In this document: positions 19,416 to 27,091 of the stretch, in pieces
How positions within the stretch are numbered: position 1 is the stretch's first letter
Layout: each line of letters starts with the position of its first letter
Source of the DNA: Dysosmobacter welbionis
GTDB taxonomy: Bacteria > Bacillota > Clostridia > Oscillospirales > Oscillospiraceae
Direction of reading: 5' to 3'
Assembly: GCF_005121165.3 (NCBI RefSeq)
Contig: NZ_CP034413.3
Coordinates: 2,108,001-2,172,000, forward strand
DNA length: 64,000 bases
Notes under the pieces: generated by a model
What the model was told of the DNA's origin: nothing
Databases searched by the model: none
What the model saw: only the letters and a program-made list of their open reading frames with translations
Translations under genes and position numbers: made by a program

Positions 19416-19661
19416 ATGCGTTTGGATAAATATCTCAAAGTCTCCCGCCTCATCAAGCGGCGGACTGTGGCCAACGAGGCCTGTGACAACGGCCTGGTCA
19501 CCGTCAACGGCAAGCCTGCCCGGGCCTCCTACGACGTGAAGGTGGGGGACCAGATTTCCCTGCGCTTCGGCCAGCGCATCGTAACGGTGGAGGTGCTGGA
19601 CGTCCAGGAGACGGTGCGCCAGGCGGACGCCGGCACGCTGTACCGGGAGATCGGCCGGTAA
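19416..19661 (+). CDS. rqcP: S4-domain RNA-binding protein RqcP
   Basis: An 81-aa protein that is one S4 domain: MRLDKYLKVSRLIKRRTVAN, then GLVTVNGKPARASYDVKVGD. It is the YabO/RqcP family, which stabilises peptidyl-tRNA on the 50S subunit during ribosome-associated quality control. The neighbours hup, yabP, yabQ and divIC match the conserved Firmicute order. I chose the ATG at 19416, which follows GAAAGGAG. Confidence 0.9.
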   Translation: MRLDKYLKVSRLIKRRTVANEACDNGLVTVNGKPARASYDVKVGDQISLRFGQRIVTVEVLDVQETVRQADAGTLYREIGR

Positions 19662-19719
19662 GGCCGGACGCATATTCTCCCCGCCCCTCCCATATAGTTG
19701 GGACAGGGAGGGACGCGGA

Positions 19720-20004
19720 ATGAACGACTACAACAACGCCATGTCCCAGGCGGGCCACCGTCTGGAGCTGATCGGCCGGGAGCGGCTCACGGTCTCCGGA
19801 GTGGAGGACGTGGAGCGGTTCGACGAGACCGGCATCATCATGTCCACCAGCGTGGGAACGCTGGTCATTACCGGAGAGGACCTGCACATCGGCAAGCTGT
19901 CCCTGGACGGGGGCGAGCTCCATGTGGACGGCCGGATCGATTCCGTCTCCTATGAGGACGGCGGTCAGGAGCGGGGGGGCCTTTTCCACCGGCTGTTCGG
20001 GTGA
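19720..20004 (+). CDS. yabP: Sporulation protein YabP
   Basis: A 94-aa protein of the YabP/YqfC family, needed for spore coat or cortex assembly in Bacillus. Typical features are HRLELIGRERLTVSGVEDVERF and TSVGTLVITGEDLHIGKLSL. It lies 6 bp before yabQ. Its presence indicates endospore formation. Confidence 0.9.
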   Translation: MNDYNNAMSQAGHRLELIGRERLTVSGVEDVERFDETGIIMSTSVGTLVITGEDLHIGKLSLDGGELHVDGRIDSVSYEDGGQERGGLFHRLFG

Positions 20005-20010
20005 GGCGCC

Positions 20011-20700
20011 ATGGCCCCTGCTCTCTCCCAGCCGCTCCTGCTCTTCTGTCAGGCGATCCTGCTGGGCATGGCTGCGGCGCTGCTGTATGACCTGCTGCGG
20101 GCCTTCCGCCTGCGGCTGCCCCGCCTGACGTCGGCGCTGGACATCCTGTACTGCATGGCCGCGGGCTTGGCGGTCTTCCTCTTCATGCTCCGCCGGGCGC
20201 AGGGGCAGCTGCGGCTGTATCTGCTGCTGGGGGCGGTGGGCGGCGGTGTGCTGTTTTTCACCGCCTTCTCCCCGTTTTTGCGGCCGGTGTGGGATTTTTG
20301 GGTGGATACCCTGGCATTTTTGCTGCATCTGACCGCCATTCCCCTGCGGGGAGCGGAAAATTTGTGTAAAAAAATTGGCAGATGGGGAAAAAATCTCTTT
20401 TATTTTATTCGCAAATGTTATACAATAAAAAACACCAAGCACGGCAGAAGGCTTTACAAAGGAGGCGGGCGGCATGGCAAGAGCAGGACGGCAGCCAAAG
20501 AAGCGGTCCAGAGGAAGCGTCCTCACCAAGCTTCTGATCCTGGTGATTCTGGCGGCGATCGGACTGCAGCTGCGCAGCCTCCACAGCCAGGTGCAGGACG
20601 CCCAGGCCCAGCGGGACGCCCTGACGGCCCAGGTCCAGGCCCAGGAGCAGGAAAACGCCGCCCTGGCCGCGGACATCGCCGAGGGCGCCACCGAGGATAA
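20011..20700 (+). CDS. yabQ: Spore cortex protein YabQ (3' end uncertain)
   Basis: A membrane protein of sporulation. Residues about 1-115 hold four hydrophobic segments beginning LLLFCQAILLGMAAALLYDL and then LDILYCMAAGLAVFLFML, the YabQ pattern. The frame then stays open for 227 bases inside divIC, giving an arginine- and proline-rich tail that looks non-biological. The genuine end is probably near 20460, hidden by a one-base error in one of the A runs at 20367-20433, or the overlap is real. Confidence 0.75.
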   Translation: MAPALSQPLLLFCQAILLGMAAALLYDLLRAFRLRLPRLTSALDILYCMAAGLAVFLFMLRRAQGQLRLYLLLGAVGGGVLFFTAFSPFLRPVWDFWVDTLAFLLHLTAIPLRGAENLCKKIGRWGKNLFYFIRKCYTIKNTKHGRRLYKGGGRHGKSRTAAKEAVQRKRPHQASDPGDSGGDRTAAAQPPQPGAGRPGPAGRPDGPGPGPGAGKRRPGRGHRRGRHRG

Positions 20701-20773
20701 GATGAAGGAGATCGCGCAGGAAGAGCTGGGGCTGATCTCCCCCAATCAGCGTGTGTTTTCTGTGGGCAACTGA
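20474..20773 (+). CDS. divIC: Septum formation initiator (DivIC/FtsB family)
   Basis: A 99-aa bitopic division protein. It has a basic N-terminus (PKKRSR), one membrane span around LTKLLILVILAAIGLQL, and then an extracellular coiled coil rich in Gln and Ala that ends in EIAQEELGLI, the conserved FtsB/DivIC tail. The ribosome site AAAGGAGG is strong. It acts with FtsL and DivIB in the divisome. Confidence 0.87.
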   Translation: MARAGRQPKKRSRGSVLTKLLILVILAAIGLQLRSLHSQVQDAQAQRDALTAQVQAQEQENAALAADIAEGATEDKMKEIAQEELGLISPNQRVFSVGN

Positions 20774-20837
20774 CCGGAGCCGGGCGACGAGGGAGGCGGA
20801 GCGCCTCCCCCGCTTGTGCCGGGAGCCGGTCTTTTTT
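20772..20837 (+). terminator. Terminator after divIC
   Basis: An outer stem GACCGG (20772-20777)/CCGGTC (20826-20831) contains further paired segments, CCGG/CCGG and GAGGC/GCCTC, and is followed by six T. Confidence 0.8.
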
Positions 20838-20896
20838 GATACGACCCGCTTCCACGGGAGCGGGAAAACCATCCGGAAGGAGAAACAGTACACTAT

Positions 20897-21361
20897 ATGG
20901 AGCTTCAGGTAGGGAGCATTTTGGAAGGAAAGGTGACCTCCATCACCAAATTCGGCGCGTTCGTGGCCCTGGACAATGGGAAGTCCGGCCTGGTCCACAT
21001 CTCCGAGATCGCCAACACGTTTGTCAACGACGTACATGACTACCTGCAGGAGGGGCAGGCCGTCAAGGTCCTGGTGCTCTCCACGGAGAATGGAAAGGTC
21101 AATCTCTCCATCAAGCGGACGCTCCCCAGGCCGGAGCGGCCCGCCCGCAGTCCCCGGCCCAGCGGCAGCCACCCGGCGGGGACGTCCCGTCCCGTGGCCC
21201 AGGCCCGGCCCGCCGCCCGGGCGCAGCAGCCGCTGCCCCCCTCCGGCGACCAGTCCTTTGAGGACAAGCTGAAGCAGTTCCTCTCCTCCTCTGAGGGGAA
21301 GATGGCCGACCTGAACCGCAGCCTGGACGGGCGGCGGGGCGGCGGCCGGCGGCGCAGATAA
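20897..21361 (+). CDS. yabR: S1 RNA-binding domain protein (YabR type)
   Basis: A 154-aa protein with one S1 OB-fold at residues 3-75 (VGSILEGKVTSITKFGAFVA, then LVHISEIAN and KVLVLSTENGKVNLSIK). After it comes a Pro/Arg/Ala-rich linker and a short charged C-terminal helix. This is the YabR/general stress protein 13 group, which associates with ribosomes. It sits in its usual place after divIC. Confidence 0.87.
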   Translation: MELQVGSILEGKVTSITKFGAFVALDNGKSGLVHISEIANTFVNDVHDYLQEGQAVKVLVLSTENGKVNLSIKRTLPRPERPARSPRPSGSHPAGTSRPVAQARPAARAQQPLPPSGDQSFEDKLKQFLSSSEGKMADLNRSLDGRRGGGRRRR

Positions 21362-21367
21362 CACCAG

Positions 21368-21395
21368 GGCGCGCGGCAATGCCGCGCGCCTTTTT
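21368..21395 (+). terminator. Terminator after yabR
   Basis: A 10-bp GC stem (21368-21377 with 21381-21390), an AAT loop and five T. Confidence 0.88.
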
Positions 21396-21409
21396 CATGT
21401 CCGCCGGAT

Positions 21410-21474
21410 AAAAAAGGGCCGCCCAGCGGTTTCACGCTGCGCGGCCCAAGCGGGTGGGATATTGGAAAGCTTCC
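21410..21474 (-). ncRNA. Candidate small RNA between yabR and hpf
   Basis: On the minus strand TTTACA (21505-21510) and TATGAT (21481-21486), spaced 18 bp, precede about 65 nt that end in a strong hairpin (GGGCCGC at 21416-21422 pairing with 21441-21447) and six T. No start codon with a ribosome site lies between, so the unit looks like an orphan sRNA. Expression is unproven. Confidence 0.35.
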
Positions 21475-21593
21475 GGGATTATCATACACCCGCCCTGCAT
21501 CCCTTGTAAATAGGAGCTTTTGTCGGATCGGCTCCTCTTTTGTCGGATCGCTGCGGGCTCTGAACAATTTGTGAATTTCACCGGCTCGCCCCT

Positions 21594-21653
21594 TTTCAAA
21601 TGGAAAGATTTGTGCTATATTAATAAAAAGGGGAGAGATCCCCGATCTCTCCC
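21594..21653 (+). promoter_or_regulatory. hpf promoter and 5'-UTR hairpin
   Basis: TTTCAA (21594-21599) and TATATT (21616-21621) are spaced 16 bp. The leader then forms a perfect 10-bp hairpin (21631-21640 with 21644-21653) that ends just before the GAAAGGAG ribosome site, and so could affect translation or RNA stability. Confidence 0.6.
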
Positions 21654-21673
21654 ACACGAAAGGAGCGATCCCT

Positions 21674-22222
21674 ATGAAGTATACCTTTGCCTGCAAGAGA
21701 GTCCCGCTGAATGATTCCATCAAGGAATATGCCCAGAAGAAGATCTCCAAGCTGGAGCGATACTTCCGGGAGGAGGATACCACCGCGTTTGTCACTTTCT
21801 CTGTGGAGAAGGACCATCTGTGCTCGGTGGAGATCACGATCCGCGGCGGCACCACGTTGCTGCGGGCACAGACGGAGGCTCCTGACGGAGATATGCGCGG
21901 CGCCATTGACGCCGCTGTGGGATATATCGAGCGGCAGATTCTGAAGAACAAGACCCGCCTGGCCAAGCGCCTGCGGACTGAGGGCTTCCCCCCGCCCGCC
22001 CCGGCGGACGACTTTGAGGTGGCTGAGGAGAAGGAGTTCCCCATCGTCCGTACCAAGCGCTTCTCCGTGAAGCCCATGAGTCCGGAGGAGGCCATCCTGC
22101 AGATGAACCTGCTGGACCACAGTTTTTTCGTGTTCCGCAGCAGTGAGGATGACGGCCTATCTATCGTCTACCGCCGGAAAAATGGCGGATACGGCCTGAT
22201 CGTCACGGATGAAGAGGAGTGA
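21674..22222 (+). CDS. hpf: Ribosome hibernation promoting factor, long form
   Basis: A 182-aa protein that dimerises 70S ribosomes into inactive 100S particles in stationary phase. The N-terminal HPF/RaiA domain (about 1-95) has KRVPLNDSIKEYAQKKISKL and a beta-alpha-beta-beta-beta-alpha pattern. The C-terminal dimerisation domain (about 122-182) has VRTKRFSVKPMSPEEAILQM and GHSFFVF-like LLDHSFFVFR. It is the long form usual in Firmicutes. Confidence 0.95.
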   Translation: MKYTFACKRVPLNDSIKEYAQKKISKLERYFREEDTTAFVTFSVEKDHLCSVEITIRGGTTLLRAQTEAPDGDMRGAIDAAVGYIERQILKNKTRLAKRLRTEGFPPPAPADDFEVAEEKEFPIVRTKRFSVKPMSPEEAILQMNLLDHSFFVFRSSEDDGLSIVYRRKNGGYGLIVTDEEE

Positions 22223-22239
22223 CCCGTACCTGGCAGACA

Positions 22240-22272
22240 GGGCGGAGCCGCGTCAGCGGCTCCGCCCTTTTT
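22240..22272 (+). terminator. Terminator after hpf
   Basis: A 12-bp GC stem (22240-22251 with 22256-22267), a four-base loop and five T. Confidence 0.9.
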
Positions 22273-22304
22273 CGCTCCGCCCCGGAGATGGCGCGCAATG
22301 CCTC

Positions 22305-22333
22305 TTGTCCTTTTCGGCATCTTCTGCTATACT
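22305..22333 (+). promoter_or_regulatory. Promoter of the PIN-like gene
   Basis: TTGTCC (22305-22310) and TATACT (22328-22333) are spaced 17 bp. Confidence 0.6.
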
Positions 22334-22388
22334 GATACCGGCAAATCCCCGCTATGGGTCAAAATACGAGGAAAGAAAGAACAATTTG

Positions 22389-23132
22389 ATGAAGATGATT
22401 TTTTTGGTGGACGGCGACAACAACATTGGCACCGGGCTCCAGGGTATCGACCTGCTGACTGCCGAGGACACCGTCCTGGTCTTTTTCGGCAAGGGGCAGA
22501 CCCTGGCCAACGTGAAAAAGCTGTGCGCCGGCACAAAGGCCCAGGTGCAGTATCTGGAGAGCGTGAAGGGAGGCAAGAACTCCCTGGACTTCCAGATCAT
22601 CACGGAGCTGGGCGTCCTGGTGGGAAGAGGAGAGGCGGATTTCGCCTATGTCATCAGCCAGGACAAGGGATATGAGGCCGCCATGAGTGCCCTCCACGCA
22701 CGATACGCCTCCACGTTCCGGGAGGTGGCTCTGCGCCCCTCCATTCAGGACTGTCTCCAGGCGGCGTTCCTGCTGCGGGCAGGCACTCGGGAGGAGCTGG
22801 CCGCCGCCCTGGCCCGGCAGTACGGCCCCGTGCAGGGTCAGCTGGCCTATGAGCATCTGGAGGCCCTGCTCACCCCGCCTCCGGTCCAGGAGGCGGCGGC
22901 CCCCTCCCCCGCGCCGGAAAACAAGGCGGCGTCCAAGCCCGGAAAGCGGCGCAGCCGCGCGGCGGCGAAGCCGGCGGAGACCGCCGAGCCCGCCCCGGCC
23001 CAGAGCGCCCCACAGGATGCGGAGGAGCCTGCCGGGACGGCGGAGCCTGCCGCCCCGGCCGCCAGATCCCGCCGCAGCGGTGCCAGCCGCCGCCGGAAGC
23101 GGGCGGAGCGGTCCAAGGCAGAAAAAGCATGA
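22389..23132 (+). CDS. PIN/NYN-like nuclease-fold protein with a basic disordered tail
   Basis: A 247-aa protein. Residues 1-110 look like a PIN-type nuclease fold: FLVDGDNN (first acidic pair), then SLDFQIITELG and YVISQDKGYEAA, three spaced acidic sites in the usual order. About residues 165-247 form an Ala/Pro/Glu-rich tail with arginine- and lysine-rich clusters, including a very basic C-terminus, likely disordered and nucleic-acid binding. The RNA target is unknown. The ATG at 22389 has only a weak ribosome site, and an upstream open extension covers the promoter and is rejected. Confidence 0.7.
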   Translation: MKMIFLVDGDNNIGTGLQGIDLLTAEDTVLVFFGKGQTLANVKKLCAGTKAQVQYLESVKGGKNSLDFQIITELGVLVGRGEADFAYVISQDKGYEAAMSALHARYASTFREVALRPSIQDCLQAAFLLRAGTREELAAALARQYGPVQGQLAYEHLEALLTPPPVQEAAAPSPAPENKAASKPGKRRSRAAAKPAETAEPAPAQSAPQDAEEPAGTAEPAAPAARSRRSGASRRRKRAERSKAEKA

Positions 23133-23133
23133 C

Positions 23134-23163
23134 AAGAGGCCGCGCCTTTGGCGCGGCCTCTTT
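23134..23163 (+). terminator. Terminator after the PIN-like gene
   Basis: A 13-bp stem (23134-23146 with 23150-23162) around TTT. The closing pairs give a short T tail. Confidence 0.75.
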
Positions 23164-23185
23164 GAATCCGCCACAGTGGGCAACA

Positions 23186-23214
23186 CGGCGCCCGGCCAGT
23201 CTGGCCGGGCGCCG
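23186..23214 (-). terminator. Hairpin after the XRE gene
   Basis: A 14-bp perfect GC stem (23186-23199 with 23201-23214) directly downstream of the minus-strand XRE gene. There is no clear T tail. Confidence 0.5.
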
Positions 23215-23218
23215 TCTG

Positions 23219-23560
23219 TCACGTTGTCTGCTGTTCGTCCAGGGCCCGCAGCAGGGCCTCCACGGTCCGCTCCACCACCCGGACCGTCTCTTCGTCCCGG
23301 TCCCGCAGCAGATCCGTGATCCGCTGCACAGCGTCCCCGGGCGCGCCGAAGAGCACATAGTCGGCGTTCAAATCCAGCAGGCGGCACAGGCGGATAAAGT
23401 TCTCCAGCCGGGTGCCGGTGTTTCCCAGCTCCAAATCCGCAATAAAGGACACAGATAGATCGGCCCGCTCGGCAAGCACTTCTCTGCTCCAGTTGAGTCG
23501 CTCTCTGGCTTCCCGAAAGCGGCGTCCCATCTCTATTCTGTTTGGGTCACGTTTTCTCAT
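23219..23560 (-). CDS. XRE-family helix-turn-helix regulator
   Basis: A 113-aa DNA-binding protein. The HTH is at about residues 12-65 (GRRFREARERLNWSREVLAE, then DLSVSFIADLELG). The rest is a short helical region ending RALDEQQ, perhaps for dimerisation. The only visible operator candidate is the palindrome at 23625-23655 in its own upstream region, which suggests autoregulation. The regulated process is unknown. Confidence 0.8.
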   Translation of the reverse strand: MRKRDPNRIEMGRRFREARERLNWSREVLAERADLSVSFIADLELGNTGTRLENFIRLCRLLDLNADYVLFGAPGDAVQRITDLLRDRDEETVRVVERTVEALLRALDEQQTT

Positions 23561-23624
23561 AAAAGCACTGCTCCTGCTGTTTGAGAAAAGTGTACCCTAT
23601 TTCCCAATAAAGAAAAATATAGTC

Positions 23625-23664
23625 TAGTACTTTATTGACAACGTACAAAGTACTATGTTAATAT
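23625..23664 (+). promoter_or_regulatory. Palindromic operator overlapping a plus-strand promoter
   Basis: TAGTACTTT (23625-23633) and AAAGTACTA (23647-23655) form an inverted repeat with a 13-bp spacer. A consensus -35 TTGACA (23635-23640) lies inside it, with TAATAT (23659-23664) 18 bp downstream. The promoter would fire rightward into the gap terminator, so its product is unclear. The palindrome is a good candidate site for the adjacent XRE regulator. Confidence 0.5.
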
Positions 23665-23665
23665 G

Positions 23666-23699
23666 AAAAAAATAGGACGCAGGCAGCTGCCCGCGCCCT
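23666..23699 (-). terminator. Terminator of gap
   Basis: On the minus strand an imperfect 12-bp GC hairpin (23674-23699) is followed by ATTTTTTT. Confidence 0.75.
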
Positions 23700-23709
23700 A
23701 AAAAGCGTA

Positions 23710-24735
23710 TTACCGGCTCTGGTCCGCTGTATGCATGTAGGCCATCAGATCCAGGATCTTGTTGGTGTAGCCCCACTCGTTGTCATACCAGGCGATCAGC
23801 TTCACAAAGTTGTTGTCCAGCATGATGCCGGCGGTCTCGTCGAAGATGCAGGTCTCTGAAAACCCCGTCAGGTCGGAGGACACCACCTGGTCGTTGGTGC
23901 AGGTGATGATGCCCTTCATGCTGTTCTGGGCGGCGTTTTCCATGGCCACGCACACATCATGATAGCTGGCAGGCTGCTTGAGGCGGGCGGTCAGGTCCAC
24001 CACGGACACGTCGTTGGTGGGCACCCGGAAGCTCATGCCGGTCATTTTACCCTTCAGCTCCGGAATTACCACGCCCACCGCCTTGGCCGCGCCGGTGGTG
24101 GAGGGAATGATGTTGCCCAGGACGCTGCGGCCGGTACGCCAGTCCCGGCCCGCCCGGGCGTCCACAGCCTTCTGCTTGGCGGTGGCGGCGTGGATGGTGG
24201 ACATCAGCGCCTGCTCGATGCCGAAGGTGTCGTTGATGACCTTAGTCATGGGGGCCAGGCAGTTGGTGGTGCAGGAGGCGTTGGAGACCACGTCCATCTC
24301 CGGGGTGTACCGCTTGTGGTTCACTCCCATGACAAAGGTGGGCGTGATGTCGTCCTTGGCCGGGGCGGAGATGATGACCTTTTTCGCCCCGTGCCGGAAG
24401 TGGGCGGAGGCCTTTTCCGTGGTGCAGTAGGCGCCCGTGGACTCGATGATGTACTCGGCGCCGCAGTCGTCCCAGGGGATGTTGGCGGCGTCGTCTTCAC
24501 TGTAAACCCGGATCTTCTTGCCGTTGATAATCAGGTGACGGTCGTCCCGCTCCACCGTGCCCTGAAAGGTCTTGAACACGGAGTCGTACTTCACCTGATA
24601 GACCATGTAGTCCAGGTCCGCGTTCCGCAGGTTGATGCCGCACATCTGATAGGTGGCGCTGCCGCGCTCCACCATGATCCGCAGTGCCACGCGGCCGATC
24701 CGGCCAAATCCGTTGATTCCCACTTTGATCGCCAT
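23710..24735 (-). CDS. gap: Glyceraldehyde-3-phosphate dehydrogenase
   Basis: The 341-aa phosphorylating, NAD-dependent glycolytic enzyme. The Rossmann start [11 protein letters not shown], catalytic [12 protein letters not shown] with the nucleophilic Cys near residue 155, [25 protein letters not shown] and the C-terminal [12 protein letters not shown] are all intact. It is monocistronic, with its own promoter (24787-24814) and terminator. Confidence 0.97.
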   Translation of the reverse strand: MAIKVGINGFGRIGRVALRIMVERGSATYQMCGINLRNADLDYMVYQVKYDSVFKTFQGTVERDDRHLIINGKKIRVYSEDDAANIPWDDCGAEYIIESTGAYCTTEKASAHFRHGAKKVIISAPAKDDITPTFVMGVNHKRYTPEMDVVSNASCTTNCLAPMTKVINDTFGIEQALMSTIHAATAKQKAVDARAGRDWRTGRSVLGNIIPSTTGAAKAVGVVIPELKGKMTGMSFRVPTNDVSVVDLTARLKQPASYHDVCVAMENAAQNSMKGIITCTNDQVVSSDLTGFSETCIFDETAGIMLDNNFVKLIAWYDNEWGYTNKILDLMAYMHTADQSR

Positions 24736-24786
24736 GTTCCCATTCCTTCCTGTATTCCGTATTCCGCCGCAGCGGATGTTGTCCTC

Positions 24787-24814
24787 ATTATACCATATTA
24801 CCGGAAAATGTCAC
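24787..24814 (-). promoter_or_regulatory. Promoter of gap
   Basis: On the minus strand GTGACA (24809-24814) and a perfect TATAAT (24787-24792) are spaced 16 bp, about 50 bp before the ATG. Confidence 0.65.
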
Positions 24815-25055
24815 CGCAATTTTGCGTAAAATTGCGCATATAAAACGCAAGATTTGTTGTCCGTTTTGCACAGACTGGACTTCTGTTCGGCCGTGTCTGC
24901 CGGACTTCGACAATTTTCCCCCTTTTTCGACAAAGACCTTGTCTTTGCATCCCTTTTTTGCTATCCTATTGGTGTTCGAGGCAGGCTTTTCCACGGTTTG
25001 AAAGCCCCTCCCCGTATATGCTACAAGAGAGAATCCCAGCTGAAAGGATGCGCCT

Positions 25056-25867
25056 ATGGAAGCAGAGCAATTTGACTTCTCCGTTGTGTTCCCCAACATC
25101 GCCGCCCAGTTGCGCAGCGTGTTGGGAAACCTGCACTTGGCGGCCGCCCAGCTGGCGCCTGCCATCCGGCGGGAGGGGGATCCGGCGCTGGATTCCACAG
25201 CTTCCCTGCTGGATCAGAGCTACTACCGCCTGCTGCGGCTGGTGAACAATCTGACGGCGGCGGGAGAGCTGGGGCAGGACGCGCCCCTCCCCGTCCGGGA
25301 CCGGGATTTGACGGAGACGGTCCGTGCGGTCTGTGCCGGGGCTCAGGGTCTGTTTGCGCTCAAAAAGGTCCAGCTGGAATTCCGGAGCGCTGCGGACTGC
25401 CACACCTGCGCTTTTCACCAGCCCTCCATCGAGCTGCTGCTCTACCAGTTGCTCTCCAATGCCCTGAAGTTTACCCCCGCCGGAGGCGCGGTGACCGTGG
25501 AGCTGAAATTCATCAACCGATGGGTCCGCCTGTCCGTGTCCGACACCGGCTGCGGTATCCAGGAGGACCAGATCCCCTTCCTGTTCGACCGCTACCTTCA
25601 CGACGATGCGATGGCGCCCCAGCCCCACGGCCTGGGCCTGGGACTGCCTATCTGCCAGCACATCGCAGAGCGCCACGGCGGCACCATGATTGCCGAGTCC
25701 CGGCCGGGGCAGGGGTCCCGCTTCACCCTGTCGTTGCCGGACCGGCGATGCGGGACTGCGGACGTGTCGGACGTGAAGTTCGATTACAACGGCGGCTTCA
25801 ATCCGCTCCTCCTGGCCCTGGCGGACGCCTTGCCCCCCAGGCTTTCTCCCAGCGCCATCTGGACTGA
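25056..25867 (+). CDS. Histidine-kinase-like ATPase lacking the phospho-acceptor histidine (frameshifted at 3' end as read)
   Basis: A soluble protein with no membrane segment or sensor domain. Residues about 6-75 match a HisKA dimerisation helix, but the H-box reads NIAAQLRSVL where NISHELRTPL is usual, so Ala17 replaces the phosphorylated His. The HATPase domain is intact: N-box LLYQLLSNALKF, G1 DTGCGI, F-box FLFDRY and G2 GLGLGLPI. The frame as read runs on into mnmA, but one added C in the C6 run at 25833-25838 gives LPPQAFSQRHLD and a stop at 25867, right at a terminator. That 270-aa form is the likely real protein. No response regulator is adjacent. Confidence 0.75.
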
Positions 25868-25897
25868 CCCTGGCTCCGGCTGGGGTCGGTTTTTTTC
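25863..25897 (+). terminator. Terminator after the kinase-like gene
   Basis: ACTGACCC (25863-25870) pairs with GGGTCGGT (25883-25890), followed by seven T. Its position supports the corrected stop at 25867. Confidence 0.8.
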
Positions 25898-25989
25898 GCA
25901 GAAGCGGCTTTCCTTTTTTCCGGAAATCGGCTACAATAGCCCTATCACACGACCGGCGCTCCGTCGGCCTTTTCAGGAGGAACCCATTT

Positions 25990-27054
25990 ATGTCCCAGCG
26001 TGTATTTGTGGCCATGAGCGGCGGCGTGGACAGCGCCGCAGCGGCGCTGCTGCTGCGGCAGGCCGGCTATAATGTCACCGGCGTGACGCTGCGCCTGCAT
26101 CCCTATAAGGACCGCCCGGGCCTGTGCGGCTCTGCGGATGATATCGAGACAGCCCGCGCCGTGGCCGCCGGCATGGGGATTCCCCATGTGGTGCTGGACC
26201 TGTGCGATCTGTTCCGCGAGCGGGTCATGGACCGGTTTGTGTGGGCCTACACCCACGGCCGCACACCCAATCCCTGCATTGACTGCAACCGGGAGATCAA
26301 GTTCGGCGCCCTGCTGGACTGGGCGCTGGACCAGGGCGCGGACGCCATGGCCACCGGCCATTACGCCAGAGTCCGCCTCGATACGCCCTCCGGCCGCTGG
26401 CAGCTGCTGCGGGGCGCGGATCGACGGAAGGACCAGACGTACTTCCTCTATCAGTTGACCCAGCACCAGCTGGCCCATCTGCTGCTGCCGGTGGGAGACT
26501 ATGAAAAGCCTGCCCTGCGGGCCCTGGCGGCCGCCAACGGCCTGTCCAACGCCCAGAAGGCCGACAGCCAGGACATCTGCTTTGTGCCGGATGGGGACTA
26601 TGTGTCGTTTTTGCGGCAGTATGGCGGCGTGGAGCCCGTCCCCGGTGACTTCCTGGACTCAGAAGGCCGTGTGCTGGGCCGCCACAGGGGAATGGAATGC
26701 TATACCATCGGCCAGCGGAAAGGGCTGGGCGTCAGCGCCAACGCGCCGCAGTACGTGCTGGGGAAGGACCCGGACCGGAATGCCGTGATCCTAGGGGAGG
26801 ACAACCGCCTCTACACCCGGGAGCTGACGGCGGAGCGGGTGAACTGGCTCTCCGTACCGGAGCCGGACCGCCCCCTGTCCGTCACCGCCAAGACCCGGTA
26901 CAGCCAGCGGGAAGCTGCCGCCACAGTGGAACCGCTGCCCGGCGGCCGCATCCGCATGGTGTTCACAGAGCCTCAGCGGGCCGTCACCCCGGGGCAGGCG
27001 GTGGTGTTCTACGATGGAGATCTGGTGCTGGGCGGGGGCACCATCTGTCCGTGA
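25990..27054 (+). CDS. mnmA: tRNA-specific 2-thiouridylase MnmA
   Basis: A 354-aa cytoplasmic enzyme that thiolates U34 of tRNA-Lys, -Glu and -Gln. The PP-loop AMSGGVDSAAAALLL is at residues 9-23. The catalytic cysteines are in NPCIDCNREIKF and DSQDICFVPDGDY. GHYAR and the C-terminal beta-barrel are present, ending VFYDGDLVLGGGTI. The start follows AGGAGGAA. A possible TACAAT -10 lies at 25932-25937. Confidence 0.96.
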   Translation: MSQRVFVAMSGGVDSAAAALLLRQAGYNVTGVTLRLHPYKDRPGLCGSADDIETARAVAAGMGIPHVVLDLCDLFRERVMDRFVWAYTHGRTPNPCIDCNREIKFGALLDWALDQGADAMATGHYARVRLDTPSGRWQLLRGADRRKDQTYFLYQLTQHQLAHLLLPVGDYEKPALRALAAANGLSNAQKADSQDICFVPDGDYVSFLRQYGGVEPVPGDFLDSEGRVLGRHRGMECYTIGQRKGLGVSANAPQYVLGKDPDRNAVILGEDNRLYTRELTAERVNWLSVPEPDRPLSVTAKTRYSQREAAATVEPLPGGRIRMVFTEPQRAVTPGQAVVFYDGDLVLGGGTICP

Positions 27055-27060
27055 CGCAAA

Positions 27061-27084
27061 AGGACGCCGCGAAAGCGGCGTCCT
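27061..27084. terminator. Hairpin between mnmA and the small minus-strand ORF
   Basis: A perfect 10-bp stem (27061-27070 with 27075-27084) around GAAA. T-rich flanks are better on the minus strand, so it may serve both convergent genes. Confidence 0.6.
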
Positions 27085-27091
27085 GCAGTTC

